64,000 nucleotides of DNA from Paenibacillus sp. Soil750 (GCF_001428045.1 NZ_LMSD01000001.1:558001-622000); one strand, 5' to 3'. Shown: positions 18,303 through 28,205, numbered from the stretch's first letter. Numbers and translations: made by a program. The notes: generated from the letters alone by a model not told the origin.

Positions 18303-18536
18303 ATGCCTATTCAGCAAAAAGCTTACGCTTTAATCGGGAGGCCGGTTGGTATTTCCCTGATGGATGGTACCGGGGTATCCGGCATTTTGTGCAGTGTACA
18401 AGGTGGCTCGATCTACGTCATTGAATATTTATACCATACGCAATTCGCTACGAAGCACTATACATTTAATCAAGTGAGAGATATTTTGCCGTTCCCGCAA
18501 TGTCCGCAGCCGTATACACCACAGCCTTTGTACTAA
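18303..18536 (+). CDS. Small conserved-looking protein, possible Sm-like barrel
   Basis: A 77-aa protein starting 10 nt after AGGAG. The core IGRPVGISLMDGTGVSGIL followed by GGSIYVIEYLY alternates hydrophobic and polar residues as in a five-stranded Sm-like or SH3-like barrel. The C terminus is Pro/Gln-rich (FPQCPQPYTPQPLY). I do not recognise a named family. It follows the molybdo-enzyme by 54 nt and ends at a strong terminator. Spore-coat or RNA-binding roles would be guesses. Confidence 0.75.
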   Translation: MPIQQKAYALIGRPVGISLMDGTGVSGILCSVQGGSIYVIEYLYHTQFATKHYTFNQVRDILPFPQCPQPYTPQPLY

Positions 18537-18559
18537 GATAAGGTGGATGAATGAACTTG

Positions 18560-18587
18560 AACCGATCCTTCTGGGATCGGTTTTTTT
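18560..18587 (+). terminator. Rho-independent terminator
   Basis: AACCGATCC pairs with GGATCGGTT around TTCTG, followed by seven T. Confidence 0.9.
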
Positions 18588-18664
18588 GTGGAAATCCGAA
18601 TTTAGTCACTCCCGAACCTAAATAAATGACAATTAAATCGAGCGGAAAGCATGTATCATCATTT

Positions 18665-18679
18665 ATGTATACGCTTACA
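18665..18679 (+). promoter_or_regulatory. cre-like box upstream of the secreted beta-helix gene
   Basis: ATGTATACGCTTACA fits the CcpA-box pattern with one mismatch and lies 36 nt before the start codon. This suggests carbon catabolite control of the secreted enzyme. Confidence 0.5.
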
Positions 18680-18714
18680 ATTATAATAATTTAAGGATAA
18701 GGAGTTTTGCTACA

Positions 18715-21700
18715 ATGAAATTTCATAATGTCCAAAAAAAGTTTGCAATCATGCTTATGTTTTCCATGATATTGTCGTTGCTCCTTCCTATAGCAGGAAT
18801 GGCAGCAGATCTTGAGGTTGAGGTTATGAAACTTCCCCCTGCGGCGGATGCAGCGATCGCGTGGAAGAGCGGAGATACGGCTACGCCAACACTCGCGGAT
18901 ACGAATTACGATAGAAGGAATGGTACAACGGACGGACTCTTCAGTATCTCTTCTACGAGTACCCAAAAGAAATACATGTATTTTAAATTTGATGTGACGG
19001 CAGCTTCAGATCCGAGTTATAAATTTATTTTGCAAGTATCTGCTAAATTAGGAACCAACCTGACGACAGCGGATTTTCAGGTTTTCGGATTAAACGACAA
19101 TTCGTGGCAGGAAAATACGTTTACATGGAACAATGCTTCTGCCCTTCAAAAAGATCTTCAGCAAATGGAGCAGGTCAGTCAATTTACGATTACTACCTTA
19201 AATGGCGCTAAGCCGATTTATCATGACATTGATGTCTCTGACTATGTGAGGCAACATTTAGCGGATGGCATCGTATCCTTTGTGGTTGCAGATTCGCTAT
19301 CATCAGGGAAATCAGTCAACATCTATTCCAAAGATAATACCTCCGTCTCTAATCCGGAAACGCAGCTTCTTGTGAAGCGCATTGTGCAAAGCGATACTAC
19401 GCCGCCACAATGGCCTGCAGGTGCTGCCTTAAAGTCAATGAATCTAGGTACAGACTTTGTGCAGCTTGTTTGGCCAGCAGCAACAGATGATAGCTCCGTA
19501 GCAAACTATAAGCTTTACCAAGATGGCGCACTTACAGCGACCATTGCGGGCAGTAACACGTATACGGCTCAAGGCCTGACACCGAATACTAGTGTATCTT
19601 ATGCCGTCTATGCTGGAGACGTAGCTGGAAACTACTCTACAGAACCTTTGACCTACAACACAACAACCTTGTCAGCGCCTGTTACACCGATTCCGATTGT
19701 CGATGTAAATGCGAGCAGCAGTGACGGGAATGTGGAGAGCAATACATTAGATAATAACTTATACAGTCGTTGGTCAGCATCAGGTGACGGTCAGTATATC
19801 ATGTTTGATTTAGGTCAAACCAAACGAATCGGCTATGTAGGTATTGCATTTTATAAAGGTGATCTGCGCTCCACTCGAATCGATATTGAGACTTCTAATG
19901 ATGCTATAGCATGGACAAATGTATGGAGTGGAAACAGCCGTGCGACCACAGCGAATATGCAAGCTTTTGATATTCCAGATACGGATGCTCGTTTCGTGCG
20001 TATCATAGGACATGGGAACTCAGATGGCAGCACGTTTACCAGCTTAACGGATGTCATGATCTATGCACCCTATCTAACAGGCGACACTCCAGTTGCCATA
20101 GTACCGAACATTACACCAACTGCTCCTCCAGTGACGGTTCCTTTCACCAAAGCAGGATTAACGAATCCAGATGGCACTGTACATGCGCTGCATACACCGA
20201 ACCCTGTCACAGGAGCAACCCTTAATGTAACTAGTTATGGTGCGGATCCTGCAGATAATGCGAATGATGACCGTGTTGCGATTCAAAATGCCATTAATGC
20301 TGCTTCTCCAGGAGACGAAGTTTACCTGCCAAACGGTGTGTATAACCTAATCACTTCGCCAGATGGCTTTGTGAATTTGAAGTTGAAGTCCGGCGTGAAT
20401 TTACGTGGTGAAAGTGAAAGTGGCACTATCTTGAAATCCAGCATCGATGATATTAAAAATAGTTCCGTTGTGAAGTCATCAAGTCAACACGATATTAAGG
20501 TTTCAAACTTGACGATCACATCGACTTGGAATCGCTCATTCTCTCTCGAGCATGCAACGAACAATCCCGATGCAGGTGGTCCCGATAGCAGCATTGCTAT
20601 AGCTAACTATGGAGAAATTCCATCCTATAATGTGACGATTGATCATGTTACGGTGGAACGTTTTAGACGGATGGCTATCCGTATTGAGAACAGTCATGAT
20701 GTGGTTGTTCGCCACAGCACATTCCGAAATGCAACAGATCTAGGTGGAGGCGGAGCAGGTTACGGAACCTCCATTCAAGGGATGCCGAAGGTGGATCGAC
20801 TTGGTTTCGACAATGATACGTATTGGAATGTTGTTGAAGATTCAACGTTTGAAGGACCGTATTTACGTCATGGTTCCCTAATCCAAAATGTCGCGCACAA
20901 TAACGTTTTGCGTAACAATCATTATATGAATACCAAATTAGACGCCATTGATCTTCATGGTGAGTTAGAATATTTAAATGAGGTGTACGGCAACACCATC
21001 GAGAATATTTTGACAGGCGGAGGTGTGGGCCTTGGTAATACGGGGGGAACGGCTCCTTCTAATCATAGTAAATCCGGCCCAAATAACCACATTCATGACA
21101 ATGTGATCCGTAATTCGCGAGAAGGCATTGTTGTCACGATGGGTACGCCAGAAACGTTGATTGAGAACAATATTATCGAAAATACAACATCGGTCGAAAA
21201 TGCAGTAGGTATCAATATTCTAAATGGGCCGGGAACTCGTATTGTTAATAACATCATTCGAAATAATACGGCGTCTAATTATTGGGGCATTTTGCTGGAG
21301 CATGATAGAGGGGATCAGAATGCTAACTTTATCGGCGCTGGTGATCCTCAGAATGTACAAATTGAAGGAAATGTCCTTACTGGAAATGCAAATGGCATTC
21401 AATTACAAGCTGGCGCTAACATTCTGGTAAATAAGAATCGCTTAAACAATTTGGGCACCAATTATGATAAGGCAGCTGGAGTTACTGCGACAGAGGTATG
21501 GCCTTCTACGGACAGTACGTTAAGTGGTTTGGAGGTGAATGCTGGTACATTAAGCCCGGCATTTGATCCAGCAGTGACGGAGTATGTGTCTTCTGTTCCA
21601 AAAAGCACGTCTGAGCTTATCATTTCACCAACGACAGGAAGCGGCGAGGCTGCTTTGACCGTAAACGGTGCTCCAGTTGTTAGTGGATCACCTTCCAATG

Positions 21701-22107
21701 CCGTTCAACTGCAGGTTGGTGAAAATGTCATAGTACTTGTCGTTACCGCAGAAGATACAACGACGAAGACTTATCGACTAGTGGTAACGCGTTTACTCTC
21801 AGACAATGCGAATTTAGGTAACCTAACTATCGACGTGGGTACGTTTGTATTTAACCCTTTGCTTACAACCCAAACGGTCAATGTATCTACTGGGAATTCT
21901 AAAATACAAGTAACACCAACCACATCAGATAGCACAGCTACCGTGACCGTAGACGGAGGAACTGTTGTAAGCGGTTCTCCTTCTAAAACAATCAAATTGC
22001 ATCCTGGTCCGAATGAAATTGCTATTGTCGTTACCGCAGAAGATTCGTCCATGATGTCTTATCTCTTGACGGTAATCCGGGGCAAGGACAAAGACAAGGA
22101 TATATAA
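18715..22107 (+). CDS. Secreted multidomain beta-helix polysaccharide-active enzyme
   Basis: A 1130-aa protein with a classical signal peptide (cleavage near AGMAADLE). Domain order: a DNRLRE/CBM96-like domain (about 35-220), fibronectin type III (about 228-320), F5/8C or CBM32-like (about 328-452), a right-handed parallel beta-helix starting at the pectate-lyase-superfamily signature VTSYGADPADNANDDRVAI (about 500-930), and two cadherin-like beta-sandwich repeats (LSGLEVNAGTLSPAFDP and NANLGNLTIDVGTFVFNP). The tail is GKDKDKDI. Candidate catalytic residues lie in TKLDAIDLHGELEYLNEVYG. It is probably a polysaccharide lyase or hydrolase acting outside the cell; the exact substrate is unknown. 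Upstream AAGGAG and a cre box are present. Confidence 0.88.
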   Translation: MKFHNVQKKFAIMLMFSMILSLLLPIAGMAADLEVEVMKLPPAADAAIAWKSGDTATPTLADTNYDRRNGTTDGLFSISSTSTQKKYMYFKFDVTAASDPSYKFILQVSAKLGTNLTTADFQVFGLNDNSWQENTFTWNNASALQKDLQQMEQVSQFTITTLNGAKPIYHDIDVSDYVRQHLADGIVSFVVADSLSSGKSVNIYSKDNTSVSNPETQLLVKRIVQSDTTPPQWPAGAALKSMNLGTDFVQLVWPAATDDSSVANYKLYQDGALTATIAGSNTYTAQGLTPNTSVSYAVYAGDVAGNYSTEPLTYNTTTLSAPVTPIPIVDVNASSSDGNVESNTLDNNLYSRWSASGDGQYIMFDLGQTKRIGYVGIAFYKGDLRSTRIDIETSNDAIAWTNVWSGNSRATTANMQAFDIPDTDARFVRIIGHGNSDGSTFTSLTDVMIYAPYLTGDTPVAIVPNITPTAPPVTVPFTKAGLTNPDGTVHALHTPNPVTGATLNVTSYGADPADNANDDRVAIQNAINAASPGDEVYLPNGVYNLITSPDGFVNLKLKSGVNLRGESESGTILKSSIDDIKNSSVVKSSSQHDIKVSNLTITSTWNRSFSLEHATNNPDAGGPDSSIAIANYGEIPSYNVTIDHVTVERFRRMAIRIENSHDVVVRHSTFRNATDLGGGGAGYGTSIQGMPKVDRLGFDNDTYWNVVEDSTFEGPYLRHGSLIQNVAHNNVLRNNHYMNTKLDAIDLHGELEYLNEVYGNTIENILTGGGVGLGNTGGTAPSNHSKSGPNNHIHDNVIRNSREGIVVTMGTPETLIENNIIENTTSVENAVGINILNGPGTRIVNNIIRNNTASNYWGILLEHDRGDQNANFIGAGDPQNVQIEGNVLTGNANGIQLQAGANILVNKNRLNNLGTNYDKAAGVTATEVWPSTDSTLSGLEVNAGTLSPAFDPAVTEYVSSVPKSTSELIISPTTGSGEAALTVNGAPVVSGSPSNAVQLQVGENVIVLVVTAEDTTTKTYRLVVTRLLSDNANLGNLTIDVGTFVFNPLLTTQTVNVSTGNSKIQVTPTTSDSTATVTVDGGTVVSGSPSKTIKLHPGPNEIAIVVTAEDSSMMSYLLTVIRGKDKDKDI

Positions 22108-22110
22108 GAA

Positions 22111-22167
22111 ATAAAAAAGCTTGATCAAGCCCAGTGCACTACTGGGAATTGATCAAGCTTTTTTATT
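22111..22167. terminator. Strong bidirectional terminator
   Basis: An 18-bp perfect stem (ATAAAAAAGCTTGATCAA against its complement at 22149-22166) with a 20-nt loop, and A/T runs on both flanks. It ends both the beta-helix gene and queF. Confidence 0.92.
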
Positions 22168-22179
22168 TCTGCTAGTATC

Positions 22180-22677
22180 TTAGCGGTTATCAATTTTCTC
22201 TGGATATAGATCGTGATTCATCAAGCGATGCTCAGCCATGGCTTCGTACTTCGTACCTGGTTGACCCCAGTTACAGTAAGGATCAATGGAGATGCCGCCG
22301 CGAGGCGTGAACTTGCCCCATACTTCGATATAGCGCGGATTCATCAAATCGATGAGATCATTCATAATAATATTGACACAATCCTCGTGGAAATCTCCGT
22401 GGTTGCGGAAGCTGAAAAGGTATAGTTTCAAGGACTTGCTCTCGACCATTTTGATCGTAGGAATATACGAAATGTAGAGGGTAGCGAAATCCGGTTGTCC
22501 AGTTACAGGACATAAGCTTGTGAACTCCGGGAAGTTAAATTTGACGAAATAAGCCCGATCGGGGTGTTTATTATCAAATGCTTCTAAGAGTGTAGGGTCA
22601 TAATTGAACACATATTTCGTGCCTTGATTGCCCAGAAGGGTAATCTCTTTCAAGTCTTCATTACTTCTTCCTGCCAT
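22180..22677 (-). CDS. queF: NADPH-dependent 7-cyano-7-deazaguanine reductase
   Basis: A 165-aa type-I QueF that reduces preQ0 to preQ1 in queuosine biosynthesis. The catalytic Cys56 and Asp63 lie in [13 protein letters not shown]. The family motif [20 protein letters not shown] is intact, and the C-terminal [12 protein letters not shown] is typical. TGAGG lies about 8 nt before the ATG, right behind a preQ1-I-like riboswitch. No queC, queD or queE is in the window, so it stands alone here. Confidence 0.97.
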   Translation of the reverse strand: MAGRSNEDLKEITLLGNQGTKYVFNYDPTLLEAFDNKHPDRAYFVKFNFPEFTSLCPVTGQPDFATLYISYIPTIKMVESKSLKLYLFSFRNHGDFHEDCVNIIMNDLIDLMNPRYIEVWGKFTPRGGISIDPYCNWGQPGTKYEAMAEHRLMNHDLYPEKIDNR

Positions 22678-22686
22678 GGGTAAATC

Positions 22687-22727
22687 CTCATTTCATAGTT
22701 TTTTAGAGAGGGAGTTTGCGAACCTCT
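22687..22727 (-). promoter_or_regulatory. preQ1-I-like riboswitch in the queF leader
   Basis: On the minus strand a stem AGAGG/CCTCT encloses a loop with TTCGCAAACTC and is followed directly by the A-rich tail TAAAAAACTATG, which runs into the queF ribosome binding site (TGAGG). This is the layout of the smallest preQ1 aptamers, and the gene it precedes makes preQ1. Feedback at translation initiation is likely. The loop differs from the best-known examples, so the pseudoknot pairing is not certain. Confidence 0.68.
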
Positions 22728-22865
22728 TCTATAAGCAGATAGGTCCGTAGGTCCGCTCATAGAGGTGACTTCCTATTTCATGAAATGTATCATATTTTGC
22801 AGGAAAAAGCATCTTTGGGCCGGGTGGCAATTATTACTGACTTGTGCATATCGTCTAGCTTACGC

Positions 22866-23852
22866 TTACAGCAACACGGGTTGGCCTAGTGCCACGGATT
22901 TGTAACCCGCTAAGGCGACAACAGTTGAACGTAATCCATCTTCCCCTGTGATCGGCACCTGTTCGCCATTCAGCAACGCTTGAACAAATGCTTTCACTAA
23001 GTAAGCATCCATGGAGTCACCCCAGAAGTTCCATTGGCCTTTTCCGTTATCTAAGCTATATAGCTCGTTCTTTTGAGCAAAAGCATCGATGGAGAGCGTT
23101 CCTTTCGTACCCACAATCGTCATCGTCACATCTCCCCAAGTAGGGAAAGCGGCATTCCGCGACCAGCTTGTGTCTAAGACGCCGATTACCCCATTCGCGA
23201 ATTTGACATGGATCATGCCCGCATCATCGATCTCTAAATTTTCATTGAATAATGTAGCCGCATAAGCATAGACTTCTTTCACTTCGGATTGGGTCATCCA
23301 ATTCATCAAGTCCATGACGTGTACAGTATGATCTAATAAGGCACCGCCGCCAGATAGCTCGGACTGGAGGAACCAGCCTGAAGGGAGTGAGCCACGATTG
23401 GTTCCCTTTATGGCCACGATCTCACCGATTTCGCCGTGTTCGATTGCCTCCTTGGCTTTAACAACTGAGGCCAAATAGCGGCAAGGGAATGCGGTCATCA
23501 ATTGAACACCGTTTTCTTTACAGGCGGCAATCATGGCCTCCATTTCCGAGACTGAAACGCCAAGCGGTTTTTCACAAAGCACGTGCTTGCCTGCTTTCGC
23601 CGCTGCGATCGTGATCTCTGCGTGGTGCACGTTCTCGGAACAAATGACAACAGCATCCAGATCCGTAGCGAGTAAATCCTGATAACGCTCATAATGAGGC
23701 AATCCGTATGCAGCGGTTACTTTTTCCACGCGGCTGTGACTCTCGTCTGCAAAACCCGTGACCTCCACCTGCGGGATTGCTCGTAGTGATTCCAAATAAG
23801 AGTATGCATGGCCGTGCGCGAAACTGATCATACCTACTTTTAATTTCTTCAT
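22866..23852 (-). CDS. Gfo/Idh/MocA-family oxidoreductase
   Basis: A 328-aa NAD(P)-dependent sugar or inositol dehydrogenase-type enzyme. The nucleotide-binding start is atypical (GMISFAHGHAYSYLESL rather than GxGxxG), but the family EKP motif is clear (CEKPLGVSVSEMEAM), and the C-terminal alpha/beta domain has GGGALLDHTVHVMDLM with the usual catalytic His/Asp. ATG 23852 overlaps the stop of the upstream Gfo/Idh gene in ATGA, so the two are coupled and may form a pathway pair. Confidence 0.92.
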   Translation of the reverse strand: MKKLKVGMISFAHGHAYSYLESLRAIPQVEVTGFADESHSRVEKVTAAYGLPHYERYQDLLATDLDAVVICSENVHHAEITIAAAKAGKHVLCEKPLGVSVSEMEAMIAACKENGVQLMTAFPCRYLASVVKAKEAIEHGEIGEIVAIKGTNRGSLPSGWFLQSELSGGGALLDHTVHVMDLMNWMTQSEVKEVYAYAATLFNENLEIDDAGMIHVKFANGVIGVLDTSWSRNAAFPTWGDVTMTIVGTKGTLSIDAFAQKNELYSLDNGKGQWNFWGDSMDAYLVKAFVQALLNGEQVPITGEDGLRSTVVALAGYKSVALGQPVLL

Positions 23853-24859
23853 ACTGTTTCCTCCCCGAACGTTGAGCTCGTCTTCAGTTGGACAGATTTC
23901 CCCGTACGAACTGATTCCAGTGCAGCCATCGTAATTTCTAGTGCTTTATAGGCATCGTTCGCAGTAACGATAGGCTCACTTCCATCTCGGATGCACTGGA
24001 TGAAATGGGCAATCTCCAAATCATAAGGACTAGCGTATCCCGGACTTTGCGGAACTTCCGCGAAACGTCTGCCTTCTGAATCGGAAGGGGCTTTGCAGAT
24101 GTGGAGTGAACTGCTTTTTTGGCTGTCGCTGCGGATGATGCCTTTGCTGCCTGCAATTTCCACGGCGGTTTGGAACGGTCCTTGGTAACCCCAGAAGGCT
24201 TCCACGTTGGCAACGGCTCCGTTTTCAAAAAGAAGTGTGACTAGCGCATAATCCAAGTCATTGACGCGTTGGTTCAAGCCATATACGGACTTCACATCGC
24301 CGATAGCCCAACGTAGAAAATCAATATCGTGGATCATGAGATCGGTAATGACGCCTCCGCTTTTCTCGGAATCTTTGAACCATGGTCTGACATCACCAGG
24401 GTGTGAACCGATTCGTTTGGCATGAATGACGCCGACTCGTCCTAACTTGCCCTCATCAATGGCTTGCTTCATTTGTACATATTCAGGGAAGAAGCGAACG
24501 ACGTGTCCGACAAACAAGCGGACGCCGTATTGCTCGCAACCTTGGATCATAGCTGCTGCATCCTCTAAATTAAGGGCAAGTGGTTTCTCGCATATCACAT
24601 GTTTGCCAGCTTGTGCCGCTTTTAACGTATATTCCTTATGTAAGTAGCTTGGCAGTGTCACACTGACGATATCGAAATCAGCCTCGTTCAGCATGGCTTC
24701 AAAAGTCGTATAAGCAGGTGCTCCTGTCTTAACGGAAAGTGCTTGTGCTAGCTCGATATCCAGATCGCATACACCTGTCAACTCCACATCAGGCATATTG
24801 ACATAGCTGAGGGCGTGCACATTCCCCATCCCCCCGCAACCAACGATCGCTATTTTCAT
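23849..24859 (-). CDS. Gfo/Idh/MocA-family oxidoreductase
   Basis: A 336-aa NAD(P)-dependent oxidoreductase with a canonical Rossmann motif (KIAIVGCGGMGNVHA), EKP motif (CEKPLALNLEDAAAMIQG) and GGVITDLMIHDIDFLRW in the substrate domain. Start 24859 is chosen because the Rossmann strand begins there and AGGAG lies 10 nt upstream; the longer frame adds 29 non-conserved residues. It is first in a two-gene operon, divergent from an AraC regulator that probably controls it. Confidence 0.93.
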   Translation of the reverse strand: MKIAIVGCGGMGNVHALSYVNMPDVELTGVCDLDIELAQALSVKTGAPAYTTFEAMLNEADFDIVSVTLPSYLHKEYTLKAAQAGKHVICEKPLALNLEDAAAMIQGCEQYGVRLFVGHVVRFFPEYVQMKQAIDEGKLGRVGVIHAKRIGSHPGDVRPWFKDSEKSGGVITDLMIHDIDFLRWAIGDVKSVYGLNQRVNDLDYALVTLLFENGAVANVEAFWGYQGPFQTAVEIAGSKGIIRSDSQKSSSLHICKAPSDSEGRRFAEVPQSPGYASPYDLEIAHFIQCIRDGSEPIVTANDAYKALEITMAALESVRTGKSVQLKTSSTFGEETV

Positions 24860-25000
24860 GCCAAATTCACTCCTCATATTATCGTATGAAAATATGTAAC
24901 TAAGTAATATGATATAGGTATTGTAAGGTAGCGTATATGCGGACATTTATTCAGTTTATATCCAAATTTGTCATCAGGGAAAGAGCGGTGTTTGTGAGCC

Positions 25001-25885
25001 ATGCATATTTATAAAGAGCCTATCCCTTATCAGAACCCCTCATTATGCATGAAAGTGTGGCGATTCACCCAGTCAGGGGCAGAAAAAGAGTACGGAAATA
25101 CCTGGCATTATCATAAAGAGATTGAATTCATTTTAGTTGAGCAAGGTATCCACGAAATTCAGACACCGAATCAAGTCTACTCGCTCAAAGCCGGGGATGT
25201 GATGCTAATCGGCTCCTCCCAGCTGCATAGAGGACGCAAAATAAGTGATAAGGATCTCGTCTATATCGTTCTACACATTGACCTCCAGCCTTATTTTGAT
25301 CCGGCAATGATGAGGTATTATCGAGATTTTTTGGAGATTTTTCATCCGTTAGAAGCGCTCAATTATATTTTCCAAGAAAATGATCAAGTGAAGAAAGAAA
25401 TTGCCAAGATTATTACGGATACCCATGATGAAGTTATGGGAACTAAGAAAGGGTATGAAATTGCGGTGAGCATGCACATCAAGCATCTGCTCTTAATGCT
25501 GCTTCGCCATGACAATCGGGATCTGTTAACGACACATGGCAATGTGGATGGGGATGCGGATATCATTCGGTCGCTTGTTGTTTATGTGGACGAGCATTTG
25601 ACGGAGAAGATCGATATGGGAGAGGTCAGTCGAATCGCTGGTATGAGTTATTCGTACTTTTCGAAATATTTTAAGAACAAGATGGGAGCCTCATTTATCG
25701 ACTATGTTAACCAGAAGCGTATTTCAAAAGCGGAGCGGCTGCTCGTTACTGAAAAACGGAGTGTGAACGAAATCGCAGAGTCGGTTGGAATAGGAAATAT
25801 GGCGCATTTCTATGAGTTGTTCAAACGATTCAACGGCTGTACACCTAAACAATATCTGCACAAAATGAACGTAAGCGACAGCTAA
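25001..25885 (+). CDS. AraC-family regulator with cupin domain
   Basis: A 294-aa protein. The N-terminal cupin contains the metal/sugar-site-like NTWHYHKEIEFILVEQG and YSLKAGDVMLIGSSQLHRG. The C-terminal AraC HTH pair (IDMGEVSRIAGMSYSYFSKYF, then VNEIAESVGIGNMAHFYELF) ends with CTPKQYLHK. The ribosome site is weak. It is divergent from the Gfo/Idh pair and 198 nt upstream of the signal-less beta-helix gene, so it is a plausible regulator of both. Confidence 0.93.
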   Translation: MHIYKEPIPYQNPSLCMKVWRFTQSGAEKEYGNTWHYHKEIEFILVEQGIHEIQTPNQVYSLKAGDVMLIGSSQLHRGRKISDKDLVYIVLHIDLQPYFDPAMMRYYRDFLEIFHPLEALNYIFQENDQVKKEIAKIITDTHDEVMGTKKGYEIAVSMHIKHLLLMLLRHDNRDLLTTHGNVDGDADIIRSLVVYVDEHLTEKIDMGEVSRIAGMSYSYFSKYFKNKMGASFIDYVNQKRISKAERLLVTEKRSVNEIAESVGIGNMAHFYELFKRFNGCTPKQYLHKMNVSDS

Positions 25886-26083
25886 TTTGAATAGATCGAT
25901 GCTTGTAGAAAAAGGTTGACAACGGAGTGGAATTATTGAATTATGAACTTGGAAACAAATCTGAAACAAACCAGATACAATGGAATTCAAGTGAATAGGT
26001 TTTATTAGTGAACTAGATGAGAATCAGAATGGGATTTGAAAAATTCGCTTCGAAGGCAAAGTGAAGTAAACGGAGGCCATAGG

Positions 26084-28195
26084 ATGATACAACTATCAAA
26101 TCTGGAAGAGTTATTAGCGTATCAAGTTAATACGATTAAGGATGGGCAGCTTGTCTATGTGGATGGGTATTATCAAAAGGGAGACGGTGGCTCCAAGCTA
26201 GTTCGTTGGATGATTGGCAGCACCGAAGCCGACAACGGCGGCACGATTCATGATCCTAGACATGGTGGGAGCGGTCGATGGAAGACCGTACATAACGGGG
26301 TAGGAGATTTTCGGTGGTTCGGCATTCTAGACGCGACAAGGGATGCAGACGACGCCTTGGATGCGATGGTGAACGATGTATCGATTCATCGGATTGAGTC
26401 ACATTCTGATCTTAACTTTGTCAGAAGACATACGTACGACCGCAGCAACATCGAACTCGATTTTGGAGGGCGTCGTGTCACAACAGTCGGGATCGAGCTA
26501 AATGCGAAAAGCAATCCATTCGGAGCTGTTATTTTTTTTCAGGGGAAAGCAACAGGAGAAACACAGACTCTTACACTCTCTGCTAATCTTCTAGAGCAAA
26601 CCGACGTGCTAGAGGTGCTAGATACGACGTCTTTTGAGGTGGGAGACTGGTGGGTAGCGAGGATTCAGAACCATCCGGAAGGCTATGCGCAGCGCGAGTT
26701 GGATTATATGGTGCAGGTCACAGAAATCATAGACGATAGCCATATTCGTGTGAATTATAAGCTCGGATGGACGCTTGCTGCGGGACGGGAAATCACGTAC
26801 AAGAAAATGCAGCCTGTCATACACAGTCACATCAGGAATATGAACTTTATAGGTGTTTCTGTGCCTGATAATGGGTCGACGAGCATAAAGCCATCTGAAG
26901 ATTGGGATCAGATAGGATCACATCCCATTGCCTATGAATTCGCCGTTGCTTGCAATGTTAGCGACGTCACAGCCACTAAGGTATTCTGGCCGGTCATTGA
27001 GCGGCGTTATTGCACTCATTTTGTGACGGAGCGTTGCAAGCTAATGAACCCAGAGGAAGTGATCTGGGGAGGAACCGGATACCTGACGCAGCAACTCAAC
27101 GTGTTGTACGGTCATGTCCGAGATTGCCATACAAGCAACGCCCGTCACTTAAACGATTTCACATGCGGAGCATACTGCATGGTGGAGAACTGCCATGGTG
27201 ATGGTGATGAACATGGCTCTTTTGTCACACACGGTCAATACGAGCATGATCTGACGTTTATCGGGAATTCAGGTTTATTATCATTTGCCAACAGTGGTAC
27301 AACATGGGGAGATAGTGCGAAACGAATCTCCGTGAAAAAGCATGTGGCTTCGCGTGTAGTTGCACACAAGCGAATTACAGATTTGACACTGGAGGATGTT
27401 CATGCCGTCTGGAAAGAGGGATTAGTGGATTCCGGTACGATTTGGGCTAACGCAGATGGGCTGCAAATGCGAGGCTGTACGGCGGACACGATGCTTACAC
27501 TTTCACAGAGCTCATCTCGTTCACAGCGAAGTAATCTTGCGGATGGTTGTTCATTTGGCATGACAAAGGGGGTTGAAATCGCTCGTATGCCCGATAATCC
27601 CCATGTAGGATTTCGGCCAGTTATGACGGATTTCACGATGCAGAATTGCCAATTTCACAACGTTGATGATAATTCCCTAGGTAGTATTAACAAACTAGTT
27701 TTGATGAATACATGGTTTAAAGGAGCTTCTCCAGAGGCAAAACCCATTCAAGTTTGGTGTCCTGAAGTGGTTATGCAAGGCGGTGGTTGTGAAAATAGCG
27801 GCATGATTTTGATGGGCGCATTTCATCCCTATGAGAAAGGTGCAAGTGACCAGTCCATTACGGTCGATGGCGGCACGGTGTTCAGTGGGACGAATGCAGC
27901 AAAGGCCTATTTGAAACGAGGCGACGTGTCAGGAATCGTAACGTGGGTGATCGGCGAGTGCAAAAGCTCAGCAATGGATGCCGAGACGGCGCATTTCAAC
28001 ATACATAACGGCTCTAATAAAATGAGAGCGATAGGTTCTCGTTTCTCTGGAGGCAAGTATGAGATTGCGGAGAGAGCGTTCAGCCATGATTCCTATTTAC
28101 TCATGATGGCCTGTGTAGAAGAAGGAGTCGATAGGTCATCTCTTCCGGTTGAATCGGATAGGGTGAGACATAAAGAGGGAAACATCATAATTTAA
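26084..28195 (+). CDS. Signal-less beta-helix (tailspike/pectate-lyase-like) protein
   Basis: A 703-aa protein. It begins directly with a tailspike/pectate-lyase-type entry module (GDGGSKLVRW, ADNGGTIHD, GDFRWFGI) and continues as a right-handed beta-helix rich in short turns. The middle is nearly identical to that of the Tat-exported protein at 35869 (ARHLNDFTCGAYCMVENCHG, THGQYEHDLTFIGNSGLLSF). It has no signal peptide: GGAGG lies 8 nt before ATG 26084, and the 16 residues an earlier start would add are hydrophilic. It should therefore be cytoplasmic. I infer polysaccharide or oligosaccharide lyase/hydrolase activity, but no known catalytic triad is recognised. Confidence 0.72.
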   Translation: MIQLSNLEELLAYQVNTIKDGQLVYVDGYYQKGDGGSKLVRWMIGSTEADNGGTIHDPRHGGSGRWKTVHNGVGDFRWFGILDATRDADDALDAMVNDVSIHRIESHSDLNFVRRHTYDRSNIELDFGGRRVTTVGIELNAKSNPFGAVIFFQGKATGETQTLTLSANLLEQTDVLEVLDTTSFEVGDWWVARIQNHPEGYAQRELDYMVQVTEIIDDSHIRVNYKLGWTLAAGREITYKKMQPVIHSHIRNMNFIGVSVPDNGSTSIKPSEDWDQIGSHPIAYEFAVACNVSDVTATKVFWPVIERRYCTHFVTERCKLMNPEEVIWGGTGYLTQQLNVLYGHVRDCHTSNARHLNDFTCGAYCMVENCHGDGDEHGSFVTHGQYEHDLTFIGNSGLLSFANSGTTWGDSAKRISVKKHVASRVVAHKRITDLTLEDVHAVWKEGLVDSGTIWANADGLQMRGCTADTMLTLSQSSSRSQRSNLADGCSFGMTKGVEIARMPDNPHVGFRPVMTDFTMQNCQFHNVDDNSLGSINKLVLMNTWFKGASPEAKPIQVWCPEVVMQGGGCENSGMILMGAFHPYEKGASDQSITVDGGTVFSGTNAAKAYLKRGDVSGIVTWVIGECKSSAMDAETAHFNIHNGSNKMRAIGSRFSGGKYEIAERAFSHDSYLLMMACVEEGVDRSSLPVESDRVRHKEGNIII

Positions 28196-28205
28196 TAACC
28201 TTTGG

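Noticed and set aside
22111..22167. Insertion-sequence end or transposon inverted repeat
   Set aside because: The 18-bp perfect stem has flanking A and T runs and lies between two converging genes, which is the layout of a bidirectional terminator.
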